This document shows, in pieces, positions 49,571 to 60,120 of a stretch of DNA of 64,000 bases (within the stretch, counting starts at the first letter, position 1; each line of letters opens with the position of its first letter). Under the pieces are notes generated by a model. The model was not told the origin of the DNA, made no database searches, and saw nothing but the letters and a program-made list of their open reading frames with translations. Origin of the DNA: Epiperipatus broadwayi (taxonomy: Eukaryota > Onychophora > Udeonychophora > Euonychophora > Peripatidae); NCBI GenBank assembly GCA_028023455.1, contig JAQFVV010012983.1, positions 62,001 through 126,000 of the forward strand, read 5' to 3'. A program made the translations under genes and the position numbers.

Positions 49571-52500
49571 TTCAAAGGAAGACTAAATACTTCCTTTTAA
49601 ACATTATTGGCATGTATGAGGTAAGGTTCTTCTGTAAATGTAATAGGATTAAAATATATTTTTTAAGCATCAAAAACAGTTACAATGACTAAAGCACAGA
49701 ATATATATATATCTCCTTATCATGTTTAATTCACCAATCATTTTGAGTGTTCTTAATCAGTTGTTGAACTTCTGTTATTAAATCTCTATATTATTTGCAA
49801 ACGTCCATATTTACTTATTATTCTGCCTAGTAAAAATGCACATTTAAAATCAAATCACTAATAAAAGATTCATTATCCCATAACCCTCAGTATTCTTCTT
49901 TTAATTAAACCCAAATATAAATTTGTCCATATAAGTAGTATATCACTAGACAGAATTCACTGCTTAAAAGAATGCTGTGTTCACTAACATGACAATTGTA
50001 AAAGTTGTATTATTAATTTTAGTATTTAAAGGTGTTGGAATTTAACACAAATTGTAGATATATCTTAAAATCAATCATTATGTTTTCATTTTACTATTAC
50101 ATGAATACATATCTGAATTGACATTTAATAAGTAAAAATTATTAAAATTTACGTGTATATTTGACACTCCTTGATATATATACATCACACATATATGTGG
50201 GTGCATGTAATTTCTGAATATATTTAAATTGTCCTACAATAATAACTGATTAAACATTCCAATTTATATTTTTAATAATACAAATACCTATGCTAGGTTT
50301 ACTTAATTTAATTTGTTACAATAATATTAAAATGTATATTCTTCATATGAATGCATGCATATAATGTATATAAATAAAATTATAGATTATATAAATTAAT
50401 TATAAATATAATAGTTTACGGGGTTTTTTCTTTTTTAAAAAATAATTTTATAAGTTCCTTTTATTTTTATTTAAAAAAAGTATTATCAACTTTTTTTTCT
50501 TTTAAAAATATAAAGTCAATGAATTAAATCTTTACTCCTAGATTTTTTATCCCAGACAATTTGCTTGCTGGTATTTTAAAATTTTTATAGGGAACTTCTA
50601 AAAACAATTTCTTCAATAATATATATAAAATCATCTATGGGCTGCTTTTTTTAGACATTTAAATTAAGCAAATTATTGATTTTGTTTACTTTAAGTTATT
50701 AAATTATTATTTTAAATGTCATTTTAAGGATTTTAAACTAACTCACCAGCTATATATACATTAATCTGTGCTTCTCTGCATATAGATGCATCAGCATATG
50801 TATAAGTACTTCTTCAGCAACTGATGGGATTCTCTTGGTAAGCTTAGTTTTTGATCCAGGTAAGGATTGTTTTGCAGTTGGTTCAACTCAGACTAGGATT
50901 TGGTAAGCTTCAGGCCAGCAAGCTATTTTCTCAGAACACATCTGTAGCTATGAATATCAATGCAAAGAAGTGGTCATTTTCCTCCATGTGAATTAAAACT
51001 CCACCATTGAACTGTAGAGCAGCTACTTCCTTGCATTCTTACATCTTCATGGTAGCTCTGTATAACTTTGAAACCAGTTCTGCAGCTAGCTACTCTGCTA
51101 TAGCTACCAACTACTGCAGCAAGCTATTAGTCAGCTGTTTCTCAACAATATACACCAGACTAAACTGATAATTTTATCAGCCTTTTATAGAATCATTTGG
51201 AGGTGATAAAAACACCTTAAAACAAATTTAAAATTTTTATTAAAGTGTAATATACATGTTTTTACTTAGATAAATTTACCAACTAATTAAAAGATTTCAA
51301 AAATACATAATAGAAATTTTTACAATTATCACGAACATGCTTGTTTTTAAATTCCAAAATCAGAATTACAAATAATATTTATTAGATCTTTTTAACTGTC
51401 TATTTATAACAAAATTTTATTTTAAATCCAGAATTATTTAATTCTTTTACTATGCTTATTTTATTCCAGGAAAGTAGAAAATATCTACTAAAATTCTTGT
51501 CTGTGTTCTGTTCACATATATATTTCAAAAATTATAAATATTTGTAGGTTATATTGTAAAGGTTTTTCATTTTTATGCAAAATGTGGAAGTGATTGATTG
51601 TGTGAATTGACATCACACAATTCTAATAAATGGCTATCTAAATAAAATGTTATATATTGTTTCTAAGAGCTAACATGATATTCCACTAATAATTCATTAA
51701 ATACAAATTCTATTTGGAAGATTTAAAGTAATTCTTAAGCACATGTTAACTTTGAGATCAGATAAAAAGATATAAATTAATAAACATGAATTTTACTGTG
51801 CCAGCTTTCAGCAAAACACTACCAGAACTATAGAACTTACAGACTGTTTTTTGTGAGTGTTTGTTTTGAATATTTACATCAATTAATTAAATAGTCTTTA
51901 AAATACAAAGGTAGCTTAATCTGGACAAGATTTTTTTGCATTTTAAGAAATTGTAATAAACCTGACAATTTTCAAAATGTTACAGAAAAACATTCATTTT
52001 TTATTCCTGAATGGAGATTCCATTCATCACAAATAGGTCAGCAGGTAGAAACATCTGATGGTAAAAGTAATGAAATTTAAAATAAAAAATTATATTTCTG
52101 TAATAATAAACAATGAGAAGACTTAAAATAAGAGCTTGAATGGTTCAAAATTATTAATGATTGAAACATCAGAAGGCAAATAAAAATTGGGAAATTATTA
52201 GAATAAATTTTGTTAGTTTTATGCCTGTATTCTTAACTATTACATAATTAATAGTTAAAAAATAAATGAATGGTTAATTGTGAATTCATAATATGTTCAA
52301 CAACCAGAAATGACAGAATAAGGCCATGGCCTGTGAACCTTGAGCTCCAGAACTCTTTCACTGCATTAAATCACACAATGTATTATGGGTAGATAAAGTC
52401 AATGAGGTGTGTAGTATTTAAGATATAAGTGCTGATTCTAATAGGAAATGTTTTTATCCAACAGCTATGAATATGAGAATGGCAAGAGAATCTTAAAATA

Positions 52501-52885
52501 ACTCACTGATAAATATACCTCTTTCCAACAACAAACATGCCAGAATAATAATATAAAAGTCTATGCTTTCTAATTACTAGTGTTGGGAAATTTAAATGGA
52601 TTTTTAAAGCATAATTTACCCTTTAGCTAAACCAATTAAAAATTGGTTAGTTATTTTAGTTACTTATAATGCTAAATATAAAAATTTTAAGCCACATTAA
52701 AACCTTAAAAAAAAAGGGCATCTTTTTCCTTAGCCGAGATTCAAAATTTAAATCATAAGCAGAGCAGGGAATCATGATTGATACATTACTCATAAAGCCT
52801 TTAATTTTTCAGCTAGGATGTGACATATGTCAAAAGAAAATATCATGTGATCATTTAAACTTAGCTTTAACATTCATGAGAAAAC
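49571..52885. other. AT-rich non-coding stretch
   Basis: About 3.3 kb without a supported gene. A less AT-rich patch at 50810-51150 contains repeated AGCTA words (CAGCTAGCTACTCTGCTATA) and may be part of an unidentified repeat. A short TA run lies at 49702-49714. Confidence 0.5.
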
Positions 52886-52889
52886 AATA

Positions 52890-53065
52890 ATTTTCTAAAA
52901 ATATATATTAAATTATTACCATGGTTATCAAAAAAATTTTAACAACAATAAATCTTTTTTTCTTCCCCTCTTTTCTTCCAATGAGTAAGCTTGTGGTTTT
53001 AAGACCTGTAGAGGTCCCTACTATCGCATTTTATACACATGTGCTTGAGGCTACAACCTTAATGA
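52890..53065 (+). repeat. Repeat C, copy 1
   Basis: Shares CCCCTCTTTTCTTCCA, GTAAGCTTGTGGTT and AGAGGTCCCTACTATCGCAT, then a TGAATATTACTT-like end, with an inverted copy at 57245-57475. The function is unknown. The 67-residue ORF here is incidental. Confidence 0.75.
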
Positions 53066-53229
53066 ATATTACTTACGTAATCAATGTGCGTTTAAATAAA
53101 TTTAAAAATATATGTATTCTATAAAATATAATATTCACTTTATATAGATCCAATAAAATATATTCTCTTTTTTTTCTTTTAAAAACTTTATTTATTCCTC
53201 ATTGAGCCATATATATATATATATGTTTT

Positions 53230-53350
53230 TCTGAAGGTTTGTGATGATGGTGTTCTAGCTGTATTTTTATATTGGACTATTTCCATCATCTAATATGTGT
53301 GTTGAATGTCTTTAGAAAAGTTTAATTTTTAGTTAAATATATATATATAC
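53230..53350 (-). repeat. Family D tail / PLE 3' terminus
   Basis: On the minus strand it reads AACTTTTCTAAAGACATTCA then ATTAGATGATGGAAATAGTC. This is the same tail as the family D SINEs, here without a tRNA head and placed downstream of the minus-strand PLE fragment. It is either the PLE's own 3' end or a truncated SINE. Confidence 0.55.
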
Positions 53351-53370
53351 ATCTTTAATACACTATCATT

Positions 53371-53416
53371 TTTCCAACGTTTCGATCATTTTTTTCTGCA
53401 GTCATTCTTAATGATC
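53371..53416 (-). ncRNA. Vestige of a PLE-type hammerhead
   Basis: On the minus strand, ATTAAGAATGACTGCAG is followed by GATCGAAACGTTGG. The string GAAACGUU, with its extremely short stem III, resembles hammerheads described in the terminal repeats of Penelope-like elements. The CUGAUGA half is replaced by AUUAAGA, so any ribozyme is dead. The position, downstream of the minus-strand PLE ORF, fits. Confidence 0.35.
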
Positions 53417-53749
53417 TGTAAAAGTATATATTTTTACATCCTTATTATTATAATATATTTATATATACCCTTCTCATCATATTTTTCATCCATAAATAAT
53501 TTTTTTTATATACATACAACATTATATAAACTACAAATACTTACTTTCCTATATTCCAACTTTTGGTTACATTTTACATATATATTTGTTTATATAACTA
53601 CAACCAATATGTTAGATATATATTTTTACTAATTATTTTTTAATTACCAATACCTTTACATACAATTTGTTTATTTAAATGCATTATCTATACAATTTGT
53701 TCTATTCAAAACCGGTTTAATTTATATATAGATTTTCTTTAACCATTTT

Positions 53750-54600
53750 TTTTACCTGTATAATTTTACTTTTTCTAACATTTTAATATCAAAATTTGGT
53801 ATTTATGTATTATTCAAATTTCTTTTTATTTTTTTCAATATTTCTGTTTCTACATAATTTAGTAATAGTTTTAATAGTTCTTTAAAAAACTTTTTTCCTG
53901 AACATAAATTTGTTCCTCTAATTATTATATTATTAAAAATATTTATTTCATGTATATATTCTATATCCGATTCCCAATTACTTAATAACTCATAAAAAGC
54001 ATCTTTCCTAAATATACTTGTCTTAATATCTACTTTATGATTATTTATTGCCTTTTAAATGTTAACATCCATATAATTAATTGAATTATTTTTTTTTTTT
54101 TTCATAGTAAATCTAATATTTTCATCAATTAAATTAATATATTTTAAAAATATTCCGATTTTCTATTATTACCATTAAATACTCACTTAAAATATAGATT
54201 TGTTTTTGTTTCACTAAAAAAATCTTTGTTCAAAATAATTCATATATAATGATGTCAGCTAATCCACTTAAACAATTACCCATTCTTAAACTTTTACATT
54301 GTTTATAATACAAATATAACTTATAACTTATGTTTAAAATTTCATATAGTTGATTACATTCTATTCTAATATTTTTATTATCATCTTTAATATTTATTTC
54401 CATAATTATTTCAAATGCTTCATTTGAATCTATATGTGTGTATATACTACATATATCCAATTTAACAAAAAATATATTTTTAAAATTATTTTCTTCAAAA
54501 ATAAATTTTAATCTTTTAACAATTTTTTTAAAATTTAAAATGGTTAAAAATATTTTGAGGGTTAAATATATTTTTAATTGGCAAAAAAAGTTAATCAAAA
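53750..54600 (-). pseudogene. Penelope-like element fragment (RT motif A to C-terminal part)
   Basis: The 122-residue frame 54598-54230 has FVKLDICSIYTHIDSNEAFE (RT motif A; catalytic D in KLDICS) and MGNCLSGLADIIIYEL (the PLE MG-LSP--ADI block). After a frameshift it continues INLIDENIRFTMKKKKNN and VDIKTSIFRKDAFY, the PLE sequence following the catalytic YxDD block, which itself is lost between the two frames. A further segment with WESDIEYIHEINIFNN leads toward the GIY-YIG end. It is dead. The ORF at 54438-54623 on the plus strand is its shadow. Confidence 0.82.
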
Positions 54601-54639
54601 GATTTTTTTGTACTTTATACTGAAGAAAGGGCAGTTTTT

Positions 54640-55725
54640 TGATGAGAATTAAAGATATATATAAAAATTAAGAACTTTTATTAATTTAAATGAAGAACGT
54701 ATTTTAAGAGCTATATTTATATATAATAAAAAAAATTAAGGAGAAAGTATATTTAAGGAATAATAGGAAATTAGAGAAGTTAATAAAAAATAGGGATAAG
54801 AAACATATATATGGGGATAAAAATAAAGGTAAAGTAAAATTAAAAATATAAATAAAAAATATAAAAATAATAAAGAAAATTTTATAATTAATTTAACAGA
54901 TAAGATTTTTAAAGAAAGTGAAAATAAGGTATTGGAGAAAGGTTTAAAATATATACCAAACAAAAATATTAATGTTAAAAAAGAAATATTTGAAATAGAA
55001 GCAAAATGTAAATTAGTAATTGATATGGTAAAAGATATTAAAAATATGAATAATAGTAATAAAAGATAAAATATGGCATATGATATGTTGTTAAAAGAAT
55101 TTCAATATAGAATGAAAGAATTATAATATGATATGAAAAACAGTAAGGGATATAAATATGAATGAAAAATTATTAATGATATTAAGAATAAATATAAAAA
55201 TGTATTGTTCTTAAAAAATGATAAAACTTCTAGCATGATTGTAATGATGAAAAAAGTATATAATGAAAAAATGGAAATATTATTAAGAAACGATTGTCTT
55301 GGAAGAATTATGAAGAATAAGGAAAAATAGAAAAATAAATACGATTATAACAGAAATGTATGTAAATGGTAATATTGATAAACAGTATTTATTAAAATTG
55401 AAATGGGTGGATTTTAAAGATGCTATGAAACATGGAGTATCAAAACCACATACAATAGGTATACCATTAAGACCTATAAATAATAATGTGAATATATATT
55501 ATGAAAAGATATGAAAATAGTTATTTAACAAATTTTTTAAAAAAATGTGGGGAAAGAAAAAAAGAAAATTATTCTATTAATTGAAATGAATTTGTTAAAA
55601 TATTAAAAAAAAGTTTTGGAAGAAAATAATTTTAAAAATATATGTTTTGTTAAATTGGATATATGTAGTATGTATACATTTATAGATCCAAATAAAGTTT
55701 TTGAAATAATTATTGAAATGTAATT
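54640..55725 (+). pseudogene. Penelope-like element fragment (N-terminal part to RT motif A)
   Basis: Plus strand with several frameshifts: ENKVLEKGLKYIPNKNINVK (about 54920, the PLE GL-FIP block), LLKEFQYRMKEL, KPHTIGIPLRPINNNVNIYY (about 55440-55500, the P-RPI block), then NFKNICFVKLDICSMYTF-like coding at about 55635-55690 (motif A). It ends shortly after FEIIIEM, where a family D SINE starts. It lies divergently against the minus-strand PLE fragment; the two share about 150 nt around motif A. The 75-residue minus ORF at 54736-54963 is a shadow. Confidence 0.78.
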
Positions 55726-55737
55726 AGATGTGATATG

Positions 55738-56010
55738 TTGGACTATTTCCATCAACTATGAGTGAATGTTGAATGTATAGGAAATTTTAAACTTTATTTA
55801 AACTTTCCAAATACAAAAAAACTTGTTAGTAATAACACACAAATAGACAATACAGGTTAGTATTTACACAACATAGTTGCATCTTTACATTTTTGAATAT
55901 TGAATTTAAGGCAAACGCTCTAACCAACTGAGCTATTCAGTCAAAGGCAACATTTAGTAGAAATTTGATAATTTATATATGGGTGTTGGTTCAAATCCTT
56001 CTGAATCCTT
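55738..56010 (-). repeat. tRNA-derived SINE, family D (copy 3)
   Basis: Minus strand: TAGCTCAGTTGGTTAGAGCG (A box, about 55946-55927), CATTCGCC-like spacing, body, and tail GATGGAAATAGTCCAACATA ending at 55735. The B-box region is worn or deleted relative to copies 1 and 2 (25 nt shorter). It abuts the 3' break of the plus-strand PLE fragment. Confidence 0.7.
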
Positions 56011-56805
56011 CAATTTTTTTGATATATATATGAGAGGCTAATCATTTTTTTATCATTGTTTGATATTTTTTATAAGAGCAGCATTAATTAGAGGCTTCCA
56101 TACATTGTGTATACACTGGGTTGACTTATAAGATTATTTACCATTGTCATATGAACAACTTCCTTGAATTTTTTTCTATGCATTTACATTAGAAAATATT
56201 GATGAAAATTAATTCTCTAGTCCAAATATTAAAAAAAAAACAGTTATGTAGGCAACTAATTGTATTTTATTATTTTATAATTATACATAGATATGTTGTA
56301 TACTTGATTGAATAAAATATTTTCATTTATTGACAGGGTTAATCAGGATTTGAAAATATTATTTTAAATGTACATCTATAAATATCAAGATTAGTAAATA
56401 TACTTCATTAATCTTCAAAATGTTGAAATAAAATGAAATTTTAAAAAAGCGAAAATAGAATGTTGAAGTTCTTTTAGTTTTTTTAACCTAAATTATTTTT
56501 AGTGTATATTTACGATAATAAAGATTTTTTTTTTTTTTATAATTTGTTGATTCAGCTTTGGTTTTAAATAGTGCTTTTCATTTGTTTGTATTCTATATAA
56601 GAATAGCGGCAATAAAGATCACTAATTTTATTCTTTTCACACTCTGATTCAGCAGATGTTATCTGGCCTTTAGACATTTCTGTAAACAAAAAATTAAATA
56701 AAATTAAAATAAGTGATAAAACTCATGCATATTATATATACTCACTTCTATCAACAAAATTAAGATTAAAAATGAACATTTTTAATGATATAAAAAATGT
56801 GATAT
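56011..56805. other. AT-rich non-coding stretch
   Basis: Nothing recognised. Confidence 0.5.
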
Positions 56806-56810
56806 AGTCA

Positions 56811-56910
56811 AGCATTGGTGGTTGAGAGGTCAGCGACAGCTGCTTTACAAGCAGTTGTCCCGGAATAGCGGGTTCGCTTCCCGGCTGATGCTATGATATA
56901 GGGGGGGGAA
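56811..56910 (+). repeat. tRNA-Val-like mini-SINE (copy 2)
   Basis: Acceptor stem GCATTGG/CTGATGC, D stem GTTG/CGAC, anticodon arm GCTGC-TTTACAA-GCAGT with loop anticodon UAC (Val) and U33, and T arm GCGGGTTCGCTTCCCGG with one end mismatch. A TATGATATAGGGGGGGG tail follows. AAAAATGTRATATAG flanks both sides as a 15-bp target-site duplication, with one difference. The tail and duplication mark it as a retroposed tRNA-like element rather than a resident tRNA gene. Confidence 0.8.
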
Positions 56911-57089
56911 AAATGTAATATAGGAAACACGGTCTGTTTTAAGCAATAACTCTATATATAAATATTAAAATAAGAGACATTTTTATCTTAAAAATTGAAA
57001 AATGTAACACTTGAAAAATTATGCATGCTTAACCAAATATTGTCCTATTAAATAATGTAGAAATATTTTATAATATTATTATTTTGAAC

Positions 57090-57180
57090 TTGAATCCAAT
57101 CAAATTATATACCCTCCTTTTCTTTTTAAAAAACTTTATTTTTTAAAAAGAAAGAGAGTATATAATGTGATTGGATTCAA
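57090..57180. repeat. Short hairpin/MITE-like inverted repeat
   Basis: TTGAATCCAATCAAATTATA pairs with TATAATGTGATTGGATTCAA, and CTCCTTTTCTTTTTAAAAAA with TTTTTTAAAAAGAAAGAGAG; the loop is a few nt. Arms are about 43 bp. Confidence 0.75.
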
Positions 57181-57244
57181 TGAAAAGAACATTATAGTTT
57201 ATTTCATATATATATTATTTTTTTTAAAGAAAAAAGTAATATTT

Positions 57245-57475
57245 ACTGAGGCTGTCGCCTGGAGAATATGCGTGTAAAATGCGATAGTAGGGACCTCTAC
57301 AGATGTTTAACCACAAGCTTACGCTATGGAAGAAAAGAGGGGAACCCTTCTTTACTTCAACCTACTTTCTATTTAAGTAGGTGAAGCTGAAGGAAAATTT
57401 CTTATTGTGGTTGTTAAAAAAAGTTTGTTAACAGCAATAATAATAAATTAAATATATATTACTTTGAACTGCAAA
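57245..57475 (-). repeat. Repeat C, copy 2
   Basis: On the minus strand it carries CCCCTCTTTTCTTCCA, GTAAGCTTGTGGTT and AGAGGTCCCTACTATCGCAT in the same order as 52890-53065, plus an extra 40-bp stretch with CTACTTAAATAGAAAGTAGG. Confidence 0.75.
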
Positions 57476-57477
57476 TG

Positions 57478-57660
57478 CTAATAAACATCACATGTAAGGC
57501 TCATCACTGATGAATGCCACAAGCCAGAAACTAGTCTGGGGATATTGGATGAGTAGGCACTAGATGGGGATTTTATGCACAAGCCTTCTGGCATCCATTG
57601 ATTACTCTGGCTTGCTGTGTGTGGCAATACATATAGTGAATTTTGCCTGTTTTGACAACA
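57478..57660 (+). repeat. Family B copy, 5'-truncated at the hammerhead
   Basis: Similarity starts within stem I of the hammerhead (TAAGGCTC) and runs to the family end GTGAATTTTGCCTGTTTTGA. Between them GATGAGTAGGCACTAGATGG and GGCATCCATTGATTACTCTG match the other copies closely. Confidence 0.78.
57492..57550 (+). ncRNA. Hammerhead candidate B4, stem I damaged
   Basis: Core CUGAUGA, GAAA and triplet GUC (cleavage predicted after 57536) are all present. Proximal stem I UCAUCA/UGGGGA has one mismatch, and the distal AUGUAA/UUGGAU is broken by the 5' truncation. Stem II is UGC-CACAA-GCC, one pair weaker. Confidence 0.5.
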
Positions 57661-58780
57661 GCAAATGCTGTAAACATGTGGAACTCATTGTAGTACTGTA
57701 ATTATGGACTATTTAAAATATAATAGTAGAATGTATTTTTATTTATAAACTCGAATAAGTAGAAATCATGTATTGCATTGTGTGAGATAGTAGAGTGAGA
57801 GAATAAGTTATTGAGACATGTATTGGAGTCCAAACTTCCAAAAACTATAGAGGAATAATAGAAGAATGAATATCATAAAATTTATATTTATTAAATGAAG
57901 GTAGAAATACAAAACAATGTTATAGTTAACATTACGATTTGATTGATTGAAAAAATGACTCTAACTATAGAAGTATGTTTCTTTACTAATATTATGTGTG
58001 TTGTGCGTGTGTATGTGTAGCGTGAAAACTTAAAATAAACAATGTTTTTTTCTTTTTAAAAAATAATAATAATAATAAATCACCAATATTATAAAAACAG
58101 ATGTCCCTGAATTTTTAAAAAACATCATCTCAAATTTAAAAGTTTTTTTTTCTTCAAAATGTTCGCGAGCTTATTTAATTAATCAATAAAAGACATGAAT
58201 TCTCAGCAATATGCAAATTCAGTTTCATAATCTCATTTATTGTTTGTTTATTTATATTATGAATCAATTTCAAACAGTTTAAGCAAAATATTTTTGATTT
58301 TTATTCTTAAAAAAACAAACACTTTTATTTTTAAAATATAAATTCAAGCACGCAGAACAATCAAACTATTTGTTACTAAAAACTAATTAAAATTTCTATA
58401 AAGCTAATATTAAAAGGGTATTATGAAGTTATTGAATCTGTTAAGTATTTATTCAATGCATATTTAATAAAATGAAATTACATTATATAACTTTGTCTAA
58501 TAATATTAAAGAAAGAAAAATAAACTCTAAGTTCAAAATCTTTGTTTGGAACTAAACCAGATTTCTTTATCTTATTTTATAAAACACATTAAATATATAT
58601 TTAAAATTTTGTTTTTATCAGTACCTTAGTTTTATCATTTCGCAACCGTTCTTTAGCACAGGAATCAAACCAACCTTTTTTATTATGAATGAATTTTGAA
58701 ATATCCAATTCACTTTTCAAATGACACTTCATGATTAAACTTCATATATTCTTTTTAGGTATATATAAACTTGACTTCAT
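57661..58780. other. AT-rich non-coding stretch
   Basis: Nothing recognised apart from a short (AAT)n run near 58063-58078. Confidence 0.5.
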
Positions 58781-58785
58781 ATATA

Positions 58786-58979
58786 TATGATAACAGATGG
58801 CGTTCTACCAAAAACACCGTCAAGCGTAGTTTTCTGTTTACATAAACTTCAGAGCGAATATTCACTATCTCTAACTTTAATTCCACTTTCAGATCATGAT
58901 TTCAAGCTATTTGCTATCGTCAGTGAAAGACAGGAATACGCTTGACGGTGTTTTTGGTAGAACACCATCTGTTATCATA
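58786..58979. mobile_element. MITE-like element with 43-bp near-identical inverted ends
   Basis: 58786-58828 and 58937-58979 are inverted copies with a single mismatch; the outer ends are TATGATAACAGATGG. If the element starts at TGATAACAG, it is flanked by TA on both sides, as expected for Tc1/mariner-type insertions. The 108-bp interior has no ORF. The low divergence suggests recent activity compared with its neighbours. Confidence 0.78.
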
Positions 58980-59084
58980 AATACAAGCGTTAGCAAGTTT
59001 TTTAACTAGTGTTTTTTTTGTTTTTCATATATATATATTTCAAATTTTATTCCATCACACATCCATGAATAAAAACATTGAATG

Positions 59085-59160
59085 ATCACCAGTATGTGGA
59101 TTTCAAGGTGTACCAGCACTCATCAATTAGCCATCACTATCTATCACATACATCTTCATC
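59085..59160 (-). repeat. Diverged family A hammerhead fragment
   Basis: Minus strand: TAATTGATGAGTGCTGGTAC then CTTGAAATCCACATACTGG and GATCATT. This matches the family A hammerhead, with C3 changed to U and stem III disturbed. A degraded fragment. Confidence 0.5.
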
Positions 59161-59383
59161 ATTTTATATATGTATGTTTTATTTTCTGCTTGTAGTTAGA
59201 TAAAGTAATTATGCAACTGCTTATTATATCTAGGTAATGATCTCACATTATCATTAGTATTGTTTGAATGCTTTCCATTGTTTTAATTAAGCTCCAAGAT
59301 ATTTTTTCTACAAGAAAATTACTCTGATAAGTATTCAGAAATATCTTTGTTTAACTTTAAGTTTCCAATTAAAACTGAAAAAG

Positions 59384-60120
59384 TTATTTTCTTTTCCAGT
59401 CATAAGCCCCATATATAGTTACTGATACAATTTTGGCAACATCTATGTTGCTAATATCTATTCCCTTTGTTTTTACTAAAGAAGTTAAACTAATCAATTC
59501 TTCTTTGATATTATTCCCAACACAATAACAAATAAAAATAGTCAAACAAGTTGATCCATTTATGTCTATACTTTCATCAAGACAGAGAGAAATTAAAGTA
59601 GAAGAGTGTATATCTCTTTTCTGTTGATAAGTTATATTGTTAGCCAATTTCAGAATTCTTTCTTTCACTGTATTTCTAGCCAATGATAAATCTTTTATGC
59701 TCTGAATATTTTTTGCTTTGTTTTCAAAATCTTTAAAAAGAACTGGTGCACATTTCATCCAAGCTTCTTTCATATATTCTCTATCATTAAAAAGTTTCCC
59801 ATGTTTGGCAATTACATTTGAAATAAAAAAGCTAGCAGCAGTTATATTTGAATGATTTTCAATAAATTTCATTATAGATGTTAATTGAATATTTATATTT
59901 TTTAATGCTTGAGCAATATATTCTTTTTATTTATTTTTACCTTTTTCACAGAGTGATTTAGGGTCATGTGATCTATGACTCTTATTTTGATGATTTATGA
60001 TTAGTCTCATAATGCTGTTTTGCCGATGTTCTCAATACAACCATTCCAGAATATAAAACACATACTACCCTGGTTACTTTGTTAATCATTCCATAGTCAT
60101 CAGTCCATCAATTTTGAAAT
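59384..60120 (-). pseudogene. hAT-type transposase pseudogene (GTF2IRD2/ZBED5-like) with BED finger
   Basis: The 162-residue frame 59872-59384 contains NITAASFFISNVIAKHGKLF, KDLSLARNTVKERIL and LCLDESIDINGS, a signature of the hAT-derived transposase region (the D-E-S-T-D block begins the RNase H-like fold). Upstream, across stops, VVCVLYSGMVVLRTSAKQHY then ETNHKS fits a BED-type zinc finger in which one Cys reads Tyr; YIAQALKNINIQLTSI links the two. The frame breaks after IVSVTIYGAYDW and the C-terminal dimerisation region is absent. It is dead; the host-domesticated relatives are much longer. Confidence 0.8.

Noticed and set aside
50815-50850. CTGATGGGATTCTCTTGG as another hammerhead
   Set aside because: The core reads CUGAUGG, with no GAAA partner or stem pairing at a suitable distance.
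54736-54963. 75-residue hydrophobic minus-strand ORF
   Set aside because: It is antisense to the plus-strand PLE fragment and an artefact of its Lys/Asn-rich coding sequence.
56811-56910. Functional tRNA-Val gene
   Set aside because: T-stem end mismatch, a common non-tRNA tail in both copies, and a 15-bp target-site duplication point to a SINE.
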